A DNA stretch of 15,592 nucleotides from the NCBI GenBank assembly GCA_003132825.1, contig PKYX01000552.1:1-15592 (forward strand), in the 5' to 3' direction. Of this stretch, positions 6,660 to 13,882 are shown in pieces. Each line of letters begins with the position of its first letter. The stretch's first letter is position 1. The position numbers and the translations under genes are program-made. The DNA comes from Acidobacteriaceae bacterium. GTDB taxonomy: Bacteria > Acidobacteriota > Terriglobia > Terriglobales > Acidobacteriaceae. Under the pieces are notes generated by a model. That model made no database searches. It saw only the letters and a list, made by a program, of their open reading frames with translations, and was not told the DNA's origin.

Positions 6660-6683
6660 GCCGTATGCACGCGAACATACGGC
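6660..6683 (+). promoter_or_regulatory. Leader hairpin just before the ribosome-binding site
   Basis: GCCGTATG (6660-6667) and CATACGGC (6676-6683) make a perfect 8-bp stem with an 8-nt loop. It ends 8 nt before the GAGGT at 6692. It may control translation or protect the mRNA, and it supports this stretch being leader rather than coding. Confidence 0.5.
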
Positions 6684-6691
6684 CAGAAATC

Positions 6692-6696
6692 GAGGT
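6692..6696 (+). promoter_or_regulatory. Ribosome-binding site deciding the GTG start at 6702
   Basis: GAGGT lies 5 nt before GTG at 6702. Starting here gives a compact lipoprotein signal peptide. The upstream in-frame ATG at 6630 lacks such a site and would add 24 residues atypical of a signal peptide. Confidence 0.6.
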
Positions 6697-6701
6697 CTTG
6701 C

Positions 6702-9620
6702 GTGAGAGATCTCAGCTCGCGTTGGAATATTCTAGTTGTTTTGCTGGCTTTGGGCTCGATACTCGGTTGTTCAGCTGTACAGGGCGGTCCGCGAACGGTT
6801 CGGGGAAGTACGGCTCTGGTGGCGAGCAGTTCCACGGTGGAGTTCGGCTCTGTGGTCGTTGGTAGCAGCGCCCTGTTTACCGACTACATCTCCAACCCTA
6901 CAACCTCCAGCATCACCATCGGCGGGGCAACCGCGAGCGGCTCCGTCTTCGGGGTTAGCCAGCCGGCGTTACCGGTGACGATTCCGCCCGGACAACGGGC
7001 CCAGTTCGTGATCAGCTTCGCTCCTCAGACGCCGGGAGCTTCGACCGGCACCATCGCAATTTCGAGCAGCGCGGAGCAACCGTCGATCACGCTAGCCGTT
7101 TCCGGCACCGCGGTCGCGGCCGGCCAACTCGGCTTGAACCCGTCGAGCATTAATTTTGGAAGCGTGCCGCTCAGCAGCAGTCAGACTCAATCGGCAGGTT
7201 TGACCAACTCCGGAGGCACGAGCCTGGTGATTTCGCAAGTCCTGGCCAGCAGCAGCGACTTTGCGATCAGTGGTCTGAGTCTGCCCTTGACCCTTGAGCC
7301 CAGCCAGAGCGTGAACTTTGCCGTCACCTTCGCGCCGCGGGCGAGCGGGACCCGAAGCGGAGTCATCTCGGTTACCGGCAGCGCATCCATGTCCGCCCCC
7401 AGCCATGCGCGGCGTCGCGGCAGGCGCGCGACGACGGCCGCCAGCGTGAATGAGACCGCATCCATTTCACTCTCTGGCGTCGGAGCCCAGGTGACGTCGA
7501 CCGGGACCACGCTCGGCGCGCTCACGGCAGCGCCAGCCACCCTCAATTTTGGATCGCCCGTCGTCGGAAGCACGGTGACCGCGCCCTTGACGTTGACCAA
7601 CTTGGGTACGGCCAGCGTCACTCTCAGCCAAGTGGCAGCGACGGGCGCAGGCTACAGCATGAGCGGCCCGAGCTTGCCGCTGACTCTCGCGGCCGCTCAG
7701 ACCGCCAACTTCACGGTCACCTTTGTCCCCCAAGCCACCACAGCGGGCAGCGGCACCATCACGATCGACAGCACGGCTTCGAACCCAGCCTTCAGCGTCC
7801 CCCTCTCGGCGACGGTGGTTGCGCCGGGTGCGCTGGCTGCCAGTTTCAGCCCTCTGGCCTTCGGTACCGTGCAAGTCGGGACCAGCCAGAAGCAGACGGC
7901 GACTATCACTAACTCAGGTGGTTCGAATGTTACCGTCAGCGGTGCGGCGGTGTCGGGCGCGAGCTTCAGCATGAGCGGAATGAGCATGCCCATGACGCTG
8001 GCGCCGAAGCAGAGCATGAACGTCAGCATCACGTGCGCTCCCGCGACCTCTGGAACGCTGAACGGAAACCTAACCATCAACTCGAATGCCAGCGATGCGA
8101 CTCTCGCCGTACCGCTTTCGGTTACGGCCGTGGCGCCGGGCGCGTTGACGGTCGCTCCCTCGAGTTTCAGCTTCGGATCGGTTCAGACGGGCAGAACGCA
8201 GACCTTGGCGGCGACCTTGACCAATACCGGCGGTTCGAGCGTGACCGTCACTCAGGCAAGCTTCACGGGGGGCGCATATAGCGTCAGCGGCCTGACCCTG
8301 CCGATCACCTTGTCAGCCGGTCAGGGTGCCGCTTTCAATGTGATATTCGCGCCGCAATCGGCGGGAGTCGACAACTTCAACCTGGCGATCGCCAGCAACG
8401 CCTCGAACCCCGCGCTCTCCGCTCCAGTCTCGGGCACCGCGCTGACCGCGGGAGCGCTGATCCCGAGCGCACCCAGCCTGAGTTTCGGCAGCGTGCAGAC
8501 GGGGACCAATCAAAACCTGCCGGAAACCTTGACCAACTCCGGCGGCTCGAGCATCACCCTCACCCAGATGGCCGCAGGTGCGGGATACACGGTTAGTGGC
8601 ATGAGCCTGCCGCTCACCCTGGCAGCCGGTGCGAGCACCTCGTTCAACGTCGTGTTTTCACCGCAGGCAGCCGGGAGCAGCAGCGTGAATCTGGCGATCA
8701 CCACCAGCAGCCCAGCATCCTCGCTGACTATTCCTCTGTCCGGCGCGGGGGTAACCTCGGGGACTCTGAGCGCGGGTCCGCTAAGCTTCGGAAGCGTGCA
8801 AGTGGGTAGCAGCGGCACGGAAACGGCAACCTTGGTCAACTCCGGCGGCTCGAGCGTCATCATCTCGAAGGTGACTTTGGCCGGGACCGGATTCGGCATG
8901 AGTGGCTTGAGCACGCCTCTGACCCTGGCGGCAGGCCAAAGCTTTACCTTCACCACTAGCTTCACGCCATTGACTCCGGGCGCTGCCAGCGGCAGCATCG
9001 CGATTGTCTCGAACGCTTCGGCCTCTCCCTCCATCGCTTTGTCCGGAACCGCGACGGCTGCCGGTCAGTTGGCGCTAAGCCCTGGCACTTTCAGTTTTGG
9101 CAGCGTGGTGGTGGGTGCCAGCAAGAGTTTGCCCGCGACCCTCAGTGCCACTGGAGCCAGCGTGACGGTCACCTCGGCTTCGCTCAGCAGCGGCGAATAT
9201 GCGCTCGGGGGACTGGCCCTTCCGCTGACCCTTCAACCCGGTACGAGCGTTCCGTTTACCTTGACTTTCACTCCGCAGTCGAGCGGCGCGGCAACAGCAA
9301 GTGTCTCCGTTAGCACCAGCGCATCCAGCTCCCCAGTGGTTGAATCCGTGACCGGCAGCGGCACGCCTCCGCCGCAGCACAGCGTTGAGCTCTCCTGGTC
9401 ACCGAGCAATTCGACGGTCCTCGGCTACAACATTTATCGTGGCAGCGTGAACAGCGGACCGTATGCCAAGATCGACACCGCAGTGGACACGGCCACCACC
9501 TACACCGACACTTCCGTCCAGGCTGGAGATACTTACTTCTACGTCACTACGGCGGTGGCCACCGACGGAGCCGAGAGCGCGTTCTCGAACCAGGTGAGCG
9601 CAGCCATTCCGCCCCCGTAG
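6702..9620 (+). CDS. Predicted lipoprotein with eight ASH-like (choice-of-anchor D) repeats and a C-terminal FnIII domain
   Basis: 972 aa from GTG at 6702. Residues 1-22 form a lipoprotein signal (Arg2, Arg7, hydrophobic core) ending in ILG-Cys23, so lipid attachment to an envelope membrane is expected. Eight immunoglobulin-like repeats of about 103 aa follow, each with an NFGSV..G start, a TNSGG..V turn, SG..LP.TL and an F.P...G end. Their FG motifs lie near residues 48, 152, 282, 386, 490, 593, 695 and 798. Such choice-of-anchor D/ASH modules are structural and common in secreted acidobacterial proteins. Residues about 893-972 are a fibronectin III domain (VELSWSPSNS, GYNIYRG, TYTD, YFYVTTAV). 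Repeat 2 is about 27 residues longer and contains a basic patch (HARRRGRR, 235-242). No catalytic domain is present. A role as an extended surface rod or adhesin is inference. The gene downstream at 10168 is a short paralogue. Confidence 0.85.
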   Translation: MRDLSSRWNILVVLLALGSILGCSAVQGGPRTVRGSTALVASSSTVEFGSVVVGSSALFTDYISNPTTSSITIGGATASGSVFGVSQPALPVTIPPGQRAQFVISFAPQTPGASTGTIAISSSAEQPSITLAVSGTAVAAGQLGLNPSSINFGSVPLSSSQTQSAGLTNSGGTSLVISQVLASSSDFAISGLSLPLTLEPSQSVNFAVTFAPRASGTRSGVISVTGSASMSAPSHARRRGRRATTAASVNETASISLSGVGAQVTSTGTTLGALTAAPATLNFGSPVVGSTVTAPLTLTNLGTASVTLSQVAATGAGYSMSGPSLPLTLAAAQTANFTVTFVPQATTAGSGTITIDSTASNPAFSVPLSATVVAPGALAASFSPLAFGTVQVGTSQKQTATITNSGGSNVTVSGAAVSGASFSMSGMSMPMTLAPKQSMNVSITCAPATSGTLNGNLTINSNASDATLAVPLSVTAVAPGALTVAPSSFSFGSVQTGRTQTLAATLTNTGGSSVTVTQASFTGGAYSVSGLTLPITLSAGQGAAFNVIFAPQSAGVDNFNLAIASNASNPALSAPVSGTALTAGALIPSAPSLSFGSVQTGTNQNLPETLTNSGGSSITLTQMAAGAGYTVSGMSLPLTLAAGASTSFNVVFSPQAAGSSSVNLAITTSSPASSLTIPLSGAGVTSGTLSAGPLSFGSVQVGSSGTETATLVNSGGSSVIISKVTLAGTGFGMSGLSTPLTLAAGQSFTFTTSFTPLTPGAASGSIAIVSNASASPSIALSGTATAAGQLALSPGTFSFGSVVVGASKSLPATLSATGASVTVTSASLSSGEYALGGLALPLTLQPGTSVPFTLTFTPQSSGAATASVSVSTSASSSPVVESVTGSGTPPPQHSVELSWSPSNSTVLGYNIYRGSVNSGPYAKIDTAVDTATTYTDTSVQAGDTYFYVTTAVATDGAESAFSNQVSAAIPPP
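6837..9370 (+). repeat. Tandem repeats of about 310 bp encoding ASH-like domains
   Basis: The FGS-coding motif recurs near 6843, 7155, 7545, 7857, 8169, 8480, 8783 and 9095. The period is about 303-314 bp except for one interval of about 390 bp caused by an insertion in repeat 2. The copies are diverged at DNA level but share segments such as those for SGGSSV and LPLTLAAG. Confidence 0.7.
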
Positions 9621-9800
9621 GACTTGGGATGGCAGCCGCAGCTGTCGGAGGCTCGCGGATAAGCCTGCGTTCAGCAAGAGGATACGAAGAAGAGAATGCG
9701 AAGAATGAGGATGCGAAAAGGATAAAAGCAGAGGATGAACCAGACGAGCGCAGCCGGGTGGGCGGGCTGGGGAAGGCGGAGTTTGCGGTGGGTCGGAGCG

Positions 9801-9817
9801 GCGCGCAGAGGGCGCGC
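9801..9817. repeat. GCGCGC inverted/direct repeat
   Basis: GCGCGC at 9801-9806 and 9812-9817 are separated by AGAGG. Because GCGCGC is self-complementary, the pair is both a direct and an inverted repeat. It lies in a GC-rich stretch following the purine tract. Confidence 0.5.
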
Positions 9818-9946
9818 AGGCTGTTCTGAGCTCGAATCGCCCTCAGCACGCCGGCTGAGATGCGCGCCCGAGTGTCCGCCGGACCCCGACCCCCGAAGCA
9901 GGAACCGCCGCCGGTGTTGGTTCTCTAGTCGTGTACTAATCAGACA

Positions 9947-9975
9947 TTCCCAGATTACCAAGAAGACACTAGAAT
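9947..9975 (+). promoter_or_regulatory. Candidate sigma-70 promoter of the short ASH/FnIII gene
   Basis: TTCCCA (9947-9952, four of six) and TAGAAT (9970-9975, five of six) are separated by exactly 17 nt. The leader would be about 185 nt. The -10 runs into CCCGAAA, as it does upstream of the paralogue at 6702. Confidence 0.35.
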
Positions 9976-10114
9976 CCCGAAACCAATCGAGATCGAGTCG
10001 AGTGGGCGGAGAGACCGATCCTCCATTCCCGGGCTCTGTTCGTCGAGCAGTCGCCACACTCAATCGCCACTTACAGACTTACGGAAGTATCGCACTGACT
10101 CTCCACACGGGCAT

Positions 10115-10138
10115 GGCTTCCCGAGCTCTAGCGAAGCC
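10115..10138 (+). promoter_or_regulatory. Leader stem-loop before the short ASH/FnIII gene
   Basis: GGCTTC (10115-10120) pairs with GAAGCC (10133-10138) around a 12-nt loop that contains the palindrome GAGCTC. It ends 20 nt before the ribosome-binding site AGGAG (10159-10163). Modest stability. Confidence 0.35.
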
Positions 10139-10167
10139 CGGAGTTTGGTCGAGATAATAGGAGTGGG

Positions 10168-11175
10168 ATGGGAAGCAAGGAAGCAAGTCAGAGGAACCGG
10201 TTGGGTGCGGTCGCGGTGTTGCTGGCCGCGCTGGTGAGCATCTCGTGCGGCGGAGGAACGGCCGGAACCAGCCAAACCGCAAGTACGACGAGCGCCAGTC
10301 TGACGCTGAACACTTCCAGTATTGATTTTGGGAATGTGTCGGTCGGAAGCAGCAAGAACAGCACCATCACGCTGACCAATTCCTCGGCCAGCGGAGGCCC
10401 CAGCGTTACCTTCTCTCAGGTCACCGCTGCGGGCTCGAGCTTTACCGCGAGTACGTCCGCTCTACCGATCGTGCTGATGCCCGGGGTGTCCTCGACGATC
10501 ACCATCGCCTTCGCACCCAAGTCGGCGGGCGCGGCGACCGGCAGTTTGTCGATTGTCGTGGCTGGTGCGGCCGATCCTTCCACCGTGTCGCTAGCGGGCA
10601 CCGGGGTCGGGACCGCGCAATTAGCGGTGGCACCTCCGGCCCTGAATTTCGGCAACGTTGCGGTGGGCAGCAGCGCCAATCTGAGCGGAACGCTGACGGC
10701 GGGAGCTTCGAGTATCACGGTTTCCAGCGCGGATTGGAACGGGCAAGGCTACTCGGTGAACGGGATCACCTTCCCGCTAACCCTGGCGGCGGGAACCAAC
10801 GTTTCCTTCACCGTGACCTTCACTCCGCAAGCGGCGGGCAGCACACCGGGCAGTATTTCTTTCGCCAGCAACGCCTCAAACTCTCCGGCCAACGAGACGT
10901 TCTCGGGCAACGGGACTCAGACTGCGGCGACCCAGCACACCGTGGACCTGTCCTGGCTGGCCAGCAGCTCAACGGTCTCTGGCTACAACGTATATCGCGG
11001 AACGCTGTCGGGGGGACCGTACGCCAAGGTGGATTCGATGCAGCCCACGACCAGCTATGCGGACAGCACGGTTCAGTCCGGCACAGCCTATTACTACGTC
11101 GTCACTTCGGTCGGCACCGACTCGGTCGAGAGCCCCTACTCAAACCAGGTCACGGCCATGGTTCCCAGTCCGTAG
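10168..11175 (+). CDS. Predicted lipoprotein with two ASH-like domains and a C-terminal FnIII domain
   Basis: 335 aa from ATG at 10168, with AGGAG 4 nt upstream. Residues 1-26 are a signal peptide with a basic N-terminus (Lys4, Arg9, Arg11), and Cys27 followed by GGG is a probable lipidation site, although the residue at -3 is Ser rather than the usual Leu. ASH-like domains lie at about 44-146 (SIDFGNVSVG) and 150-249 (LNFGNVAVG). Residues about 257-335 form an FnIII domain (VDLSWLASSS, GYNVYRG, YYYVVTSV) very similar to that of the neighbour. The architecture equals the neighbour with most repeats removed, so the two are tandem paralogues that differ in rod length. No enzymatic motif. The stop is 23 nt from the end of the convergent rfbC. 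Surface location and structural or adhesive function are inferred. Confidence 0.85.
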   Translation: MGSKEASQRNRLGAVAVLLAALVSISCGGGTAGTSQTASTTSASLTLNTSSIDFGNVSVGSSKNSTITLTNSSASGGPSVTFSQVTAAGSSFTASTSALPIVLMPGVSSTITIAFAPKSAGAATGSLSIVVAGAADPSTVSLAGTGVGTAQLAVAPPALNFGNVAVGSSANLSGTLTAGASSITVSSADWNGQGYSVNGITFPLTLAAGTNVSFTVTFTPQAAGSTPGSISFASNASNSPANETFSGNGTQTAATQHTVDLSWLASSSTVSGYNVYRGTLSGGPYAKVDSMQPTTSYADSTVQSGTAYYYVVTSVGTDSVESPYSNQVTAMVPSP

Positions 11176-11205
11176 CGGGCGGCGATGCCCGTCGAGCCCT
11201 ACGGG
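11175..11205. terminator. Overlapping hairpins between convergent genes
   Basis: CGGGC (11176-11180) pairs with GCCCG (11187-11191). Alternatively CCCGT (11188-11192) pairs with ACGGG (11201-11205). The two stems share bases and so exclude each other. They fill the gap between the lipoprotein and rfbC stop codons. A termination role fits the position, but no T-run is seen. Confidence 0.4.
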
Positions 11206-11771
11206 AAGGTCTCCGCATCCCGCAACAACCGGCCCAAGGCGTCTTTCGCCGATACCAGCGGAGTCCCTTCAAAGGGCCAACGGATGCCTAGGTCAGGATC
11301 ATTCCAAGCCAGCGTGCGTTCCGACTCCGGAGCATAGAAGTCGGTTGCCTTGTACAACACCTGGGCGTTTTCCGACACCACCAGAAAGCCGTGGGCCAGT
11401 CCGGGCGGGACCCAGAGCATCTTATGATTCTCGCCCGAGAGCGTGACCCCGTGCCATTTGCCGAACGCCGGTGAACTTCGGCGCAGGTCGACCGCCACGT
11501 CGAAGATCTCGCCCACGGCCGCCCGCACCAACTTGCCCTGGGGACAGCGAACCTGGTAATGCAGGCCGCGCAGCACGTGACGCGCCGAGAACGAATGGTT
11601 GTCCTGCACAAAGTGCCCCCGGATCCCGGCTTCGGCCATCGCCTTTTGGTTGTAGCTTTCGAGAAAAAATCCCCGCGCATCCCTGAATACCTTGGGTTCG
11701 AGGAGCAATACGCCGGGGATGGGAGTTTCCGTGACTTGCATGGAGGAGCCGCTGGCCTGAAGAAGCGCCAC
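11199..11771 (-). CDS. rfbC: dTDP-4-dehydrorhamnose 3,5-epimerase
   Basis: 190 aa. RmlC converts dTDP-4-keto-6-deoxy-D-glucose to dTDP-4-keto-L-rhamnose, the third step of dTDP-rhamnose synthesis, in the cytoplasm. The cupin fold signature is clear: GVLLLEPKVFRDARGFF near the N-terminus, NHSFSARHVLRGLHYQ with the probable catalytic His71, KMLWVPPGLAHGFLV (about 117-131), and VLYKATDFYAPESE (138-151) with Tyr140 and Tyr146. NDPDLGIRWP (157-166) follows. Length is normal. The GTG start at 11771 lies one base after the rfbA stop, suggesting translational coupling. An internal ATG at 11741 would give 180 aa, closer to typical N-termini, but lacks a ribosome-binding site. Last gene of the rfb unit. 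Confidence 0.93.
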   Translation of the reverse strand: MALLQASGSSMQVTETPIPGVLLLEPKVFRDARGFFLESYNQKAMAEAGIRGHFVQDNHSFSARHVLRGLHYQVRCPQGKLVRAAVGEIFDVAVDLRRSSPAFGKWHGVTLSGENHKMLWVPPGLAHGFLVVSENAQVLYKATDFYAPESERTLAWNDPDLGIRWPFEGTPLVSAKDALGRLLRDAETFP

Positions 11772-11772
11772 C

Positions 11773-12681
11773 TCAGAACACCTTCTCGTGCAGCAACTGC
11801 ATCAAGTACGTGCCGTAGCCGTTGTTTTTCATGGAGCCAGCAAGGCTTTCCAGTTGTTGTCCGGTAATGTATCCGTAGCGATAAGCGATCTCTTCCGGGC
11901 ACGCCACCATCAGCCCTTGGCGGGTTTCGATGGTCTGGATGAAAAGTGAAGCTTCGAGCATGGATTCGTGAGTTCCCGTATCGAGCCATGCCATGCCCCG
12001 CCCCATCACCATGACTTCCAGTTGTCCTCGCTTCAAATATTCCTTGTTGACGTCGGTGATTTCGAGCTCGCCGCGGGCGGAAGGTCTCAGCGCCTGGGCA
12101 ATCTCGACCACCTGATTGTCGTAAAAATACAGCCCGGTCACGGCATAGCGCGATTTCGGAGCTTTCGGCTTTTCCTCGAGACTGAGCGCCTTGCCGGCGG
12201 AATCGAATTCGACTACCCCGTAGCGCTCCGGGTCATTGACGGGATAGGCAAATACGCGTGCCCCCAAAGCTGTTTTCCCGGCCTGGCTTAGACTCTTGGC
12301 AAAATCGTGCCCGTAGAAGATGTTGTCCCCTAACACCAGGGCGCAGCCGGAGGAACCAATGAAATCCTTGGCGATCAGAAAGGCCTGCGCGATGCCTTCG
12401 GGGCGGAGTTGCTCGGCATACTGAAACCTGAGGCCGAGGCGCTTTCCGTCCCCGAGAAGATGCTCGAATTTTGCCACGTCCTGCGGCGTGGAAATCACCA
12501 GGATGTCCCGGATCCCCGCCAGCATGAGGGTGGTGAGCGGGTAGTAGATCATCGGTTTGTCGTAGATAGGCAGCAGGCTCTTGCAAACCGCGTGAGTCAC
12601 GGGATAGAGCCGCGTCCCCGATCCGCCGGCGAGAATAATTCCCTTGTATTGAGTGGACCCGCTGGTCGCGTTAGCTGGCAT
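11773..12681 (-). CDS. rfbA: Glucose-1-phosphate thymidylyltransferase
   Basis: 302 aa. RmlA joins glucose-1-phosphate and dTTP to give dTDP-glucose, the first step of the pathway. The nucleotide-binding signature [11 protein letters not shown] is at residues 18-27, followed by Lys34 and the [16 protein letters not shown] segment (34-49), and metal-binding Asp119 in [15 protein letters not shown] and EEKP motifs further on are typical of the sugar-binding region. Length is close to the usual 290-300 aa, with about 10 extra residues at the N-terminus before the first strand. Starts at ATG with only a weak ribosome-binding site. It lies 69 nt after rfbB and ends one base before rfbC. Confidence 0.95.
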   Translation of the reverse strand: MPANATSGSTQYKGIILAGGSGTRLYPVTHAVCKSLLPIYDKPMIYYPLTTLMLAGIRDILVISTPQDVAKFEHLLGDGKRLGLRFQYAEQLRPEGIAQAFLIAKDFIGSSGCALVLGDNIFYGHDFAKSLSQAGKTALGARVFAYPVNDPERYGVVEFDSAGKALSLEEKPKAPKSRYAVTGLYFYDNQVVEIAQALRPSARGELEITDVNKEYLKRGQLEVMVMGRGMAWLDTGTHESMLEASLFIQTIETRQGLMVACPEEIAYRYGYITGQQLESLAGSMKNNGYGTYLMQLLHEKVF

Positions 12682-12750
12682 GGTCTCTGGTCATTTCGTG
12701 GCGGATCATCATTCGTTGTTGGCTGAAATAATTCTCGGGCTGGCCGATCA

Positions 12751-13821
12751 TTACTGCGAGTATTGGGCCGCCATCCACTGGCGGTAGCCTCCGCTGGTCA
12801 CTTCCGAGACCCACTTCTGGTTGGCCAGGTACCATTCGATGGTCTTGCGCATGCCAGTTTCAAAAGTCTCGCCGGGACACCACCCCAGTTCGCGCTCAAT
12901 CTTGCGTGCGTCGATGGCATAGCGGCGATCATGACCGGGGCGGTCCTGCACGAAGGAGATGAGGTCGCGATGCGGCACCACCGGATCGCCAGGTCGCAGC
13001 TCATCGAGAATACCGCAGATCGTGTGGACCAGATCCAGGTTCCGCTTCTCGTTCCGGCCGCCAATGTTGTAGGTCTCGCCGGACGCTCCGCCGGCCAGCA
13101 CGGCGCGCACGGCGTCGCAGTGGTCGGCCACAAACAGCCAGTCGCGCACATTCTGTCCATCCCCATAGATCGGGATCGGCTGGGCCGTGGTCGCGTTCAG
13201 AATCACCAATGGAATCAGCTTCTCGGGAAACTGATAGGGGCCATAGTTGTTCGAACAGTTGGTGGTCAGGGTGGGCAGCCCGTAGGTGTGGTGATAAGCC
13301 CGGACAAGGTGATCGGACGCCGCCTTGGTGGCGGAGTATGGGCTGTTGGGCGAGTAGGCGGTGGTTTCCGAGAAGGAGGGATCGTCCGGCCCCAGGGAGC
13401 CATAGACTTCATCGGTGGAAACATGCAGGAAGCGAAACAACACCTTCGATTCACGCCCGAGTGCGCTCCAGTAGGCCCGCACTTCTTCTAGCAGGTTGAA
13501 GGTACCGTTCACATTGGTACGGACGAAATCGTCCGGGCCGTGAATGGAACGGTCGACGTGGCTCTCGGCGGCGAAGTGAACCACCGCGCGGGGTCGGTGG
13601 CGCTCGAGCAGGCTCCGCACTAGATCCCGATCGCCGATATCGCCATGGACAAAGCAGTAACCCGGATCTGCGGCAACCGACTCGAGATTCCCCAGATTGC
13701 CCGCGTAGGTGAGCTTATCCAGATTGACGACGGGAGTGCGTTCGCGAGCCAACCACTGCAAAATGAAATTGGAACCGATGAAACCAGCTCCCCCGGTCAC
13801 CAGAATCGGGATCTGCCGCAT
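12751..13821 (-). CDS. rfbB: dTDP-glucose 4,6-dehydratase
   Basis: 356 aa from ATG at 13821, chosen because GGAGG (13835-13831) lies 9 nt upstream and the product begins directly at the first Rossmann strand. A longer start at 13872 would add 17 atypical residues. RmlB is an NAD-dependent extended short-chain dehydrogenase that converts dTDP-glucose to dTDP-4-keto-6-deoxyglucose. Visible are TGGAGFIG (9-16), Asp35 for the NAD ribose, [11 protein letters not shown] (82-92), the catalytic STDEVYG (135-141) with Thr136, Asp137 and Glu138, and YSATK (Tyr162, Lys166). [14 protein letters not shown], the substrate-binding segment, follows. Length is normal. It lies 61 nt after the small helical gene and leads the rfbBAC block. 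Confidence 0.96.
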   Translation of the reverse strand: MRQIPILVTGGAGFIGSNFILQWLARERTPVVNLDKLTYAGNLGNLESVAADPGYCFVHGDIGDRDLVRSLLERHRPRAVVHFAAESHVDRSIHGPDDFVRTNVNGTFNLLEEVRAYWSALGRESKVLFRFLHVSTDEVYGSLGPDDPSFSETTAYSPNSPYSATKAASDHLVRAYHHTYGLPTLTTNCSNNYGPYQFPEKLIPLVILNATTAQPIPIYGDGQNVRDWLFVADHCDAVRAVLAGGASGETYNIGGRNEKRNLDLVHTICGILDELRPGDPVVPHRDLISFVQDRPGHDRRYAIDARKIERELGWCPGETFETGMRKTIEWYLANQKWVSEVTSGGYRQWMAAQYSQ

Positions 13822-13830
13822 CCAGGAAAT

Positions 13831-13835
13831 CCTCC
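13831..13835 (-). promoter_or_regulatory. Ribosome-binding site of rfbB
   Basis: GGAGG on the minus strand, 9 nt before the ATG at 13821. It selects this start over the one at 13872. Confidence 0.7.
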
Positions 13836-13882
13836 AGGCCAGCCTTCTCGCCAGCGGCCGGCCGATCGCCACCGGCTCAGTT

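Larger units (their letters stand above)
6024..6701. other. 678-nt divergent intergenic region
   Basis: This region separates the minus-strand TonB-like gene from the plus-strand lipoprotein gene. No credible gene is present; reading frames through it have low-complexity Lys/Arg/Glu or Phe/Ser composition. It contains a minus-strand TAGAAT (6143-6138) that could serve the TonB-like gene, a purine-rich tract (6291-6355), a TTGACA at 6371-6376 with no fitting -10, a candidate promoter near 6487-6517 and a hairpin at 6660-6683. Confidence 0.6.
9621..10167. other. 547-nt intergenic region between the two ASH/FnIII genes
   Basis: No credible gene is present. It contains a purine-rich tract (9674-9739) with a repeated ATGCGAA, a GCGCGC inverted and direct repeat (9801-9817), a candidate promoter (9947-9975) and a hairpin (10115-10138) before the next start. 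No clear terminator follows the stop at 9620. Confidence 0.6.

Noticed and set aside
6630..6701. ATG at 6630 as start of the long lipoprotein
   Set aside because: No ribosome-binding site. It would put 24 atypical residues before the lipoprotein signal and make the perfect leader hairpin coding.
6837..9370. Tandem repeat block considered as CRISPR or mobile repeat
   Set aside because: The period of about 310 bp is in frame and encodes a protein domain; there are no short identical repeats with unique spacers.
9629..9829. A 66-codon frame after the long lipoprotein gene
   Set aside because: Low-complexity Glu/Lys/Arg composition from the GA-rich tract, no ribosome-binding site, and overlapping open frames on both strands typical of noncoding GC-rich DNA.
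12763..13491. A 242-codon plus-strand frame antisense to rfbB
   Set aside because: rfbB is certain from its motifs. The antisense frame is a codon-bias artefact with no recognisable domain.
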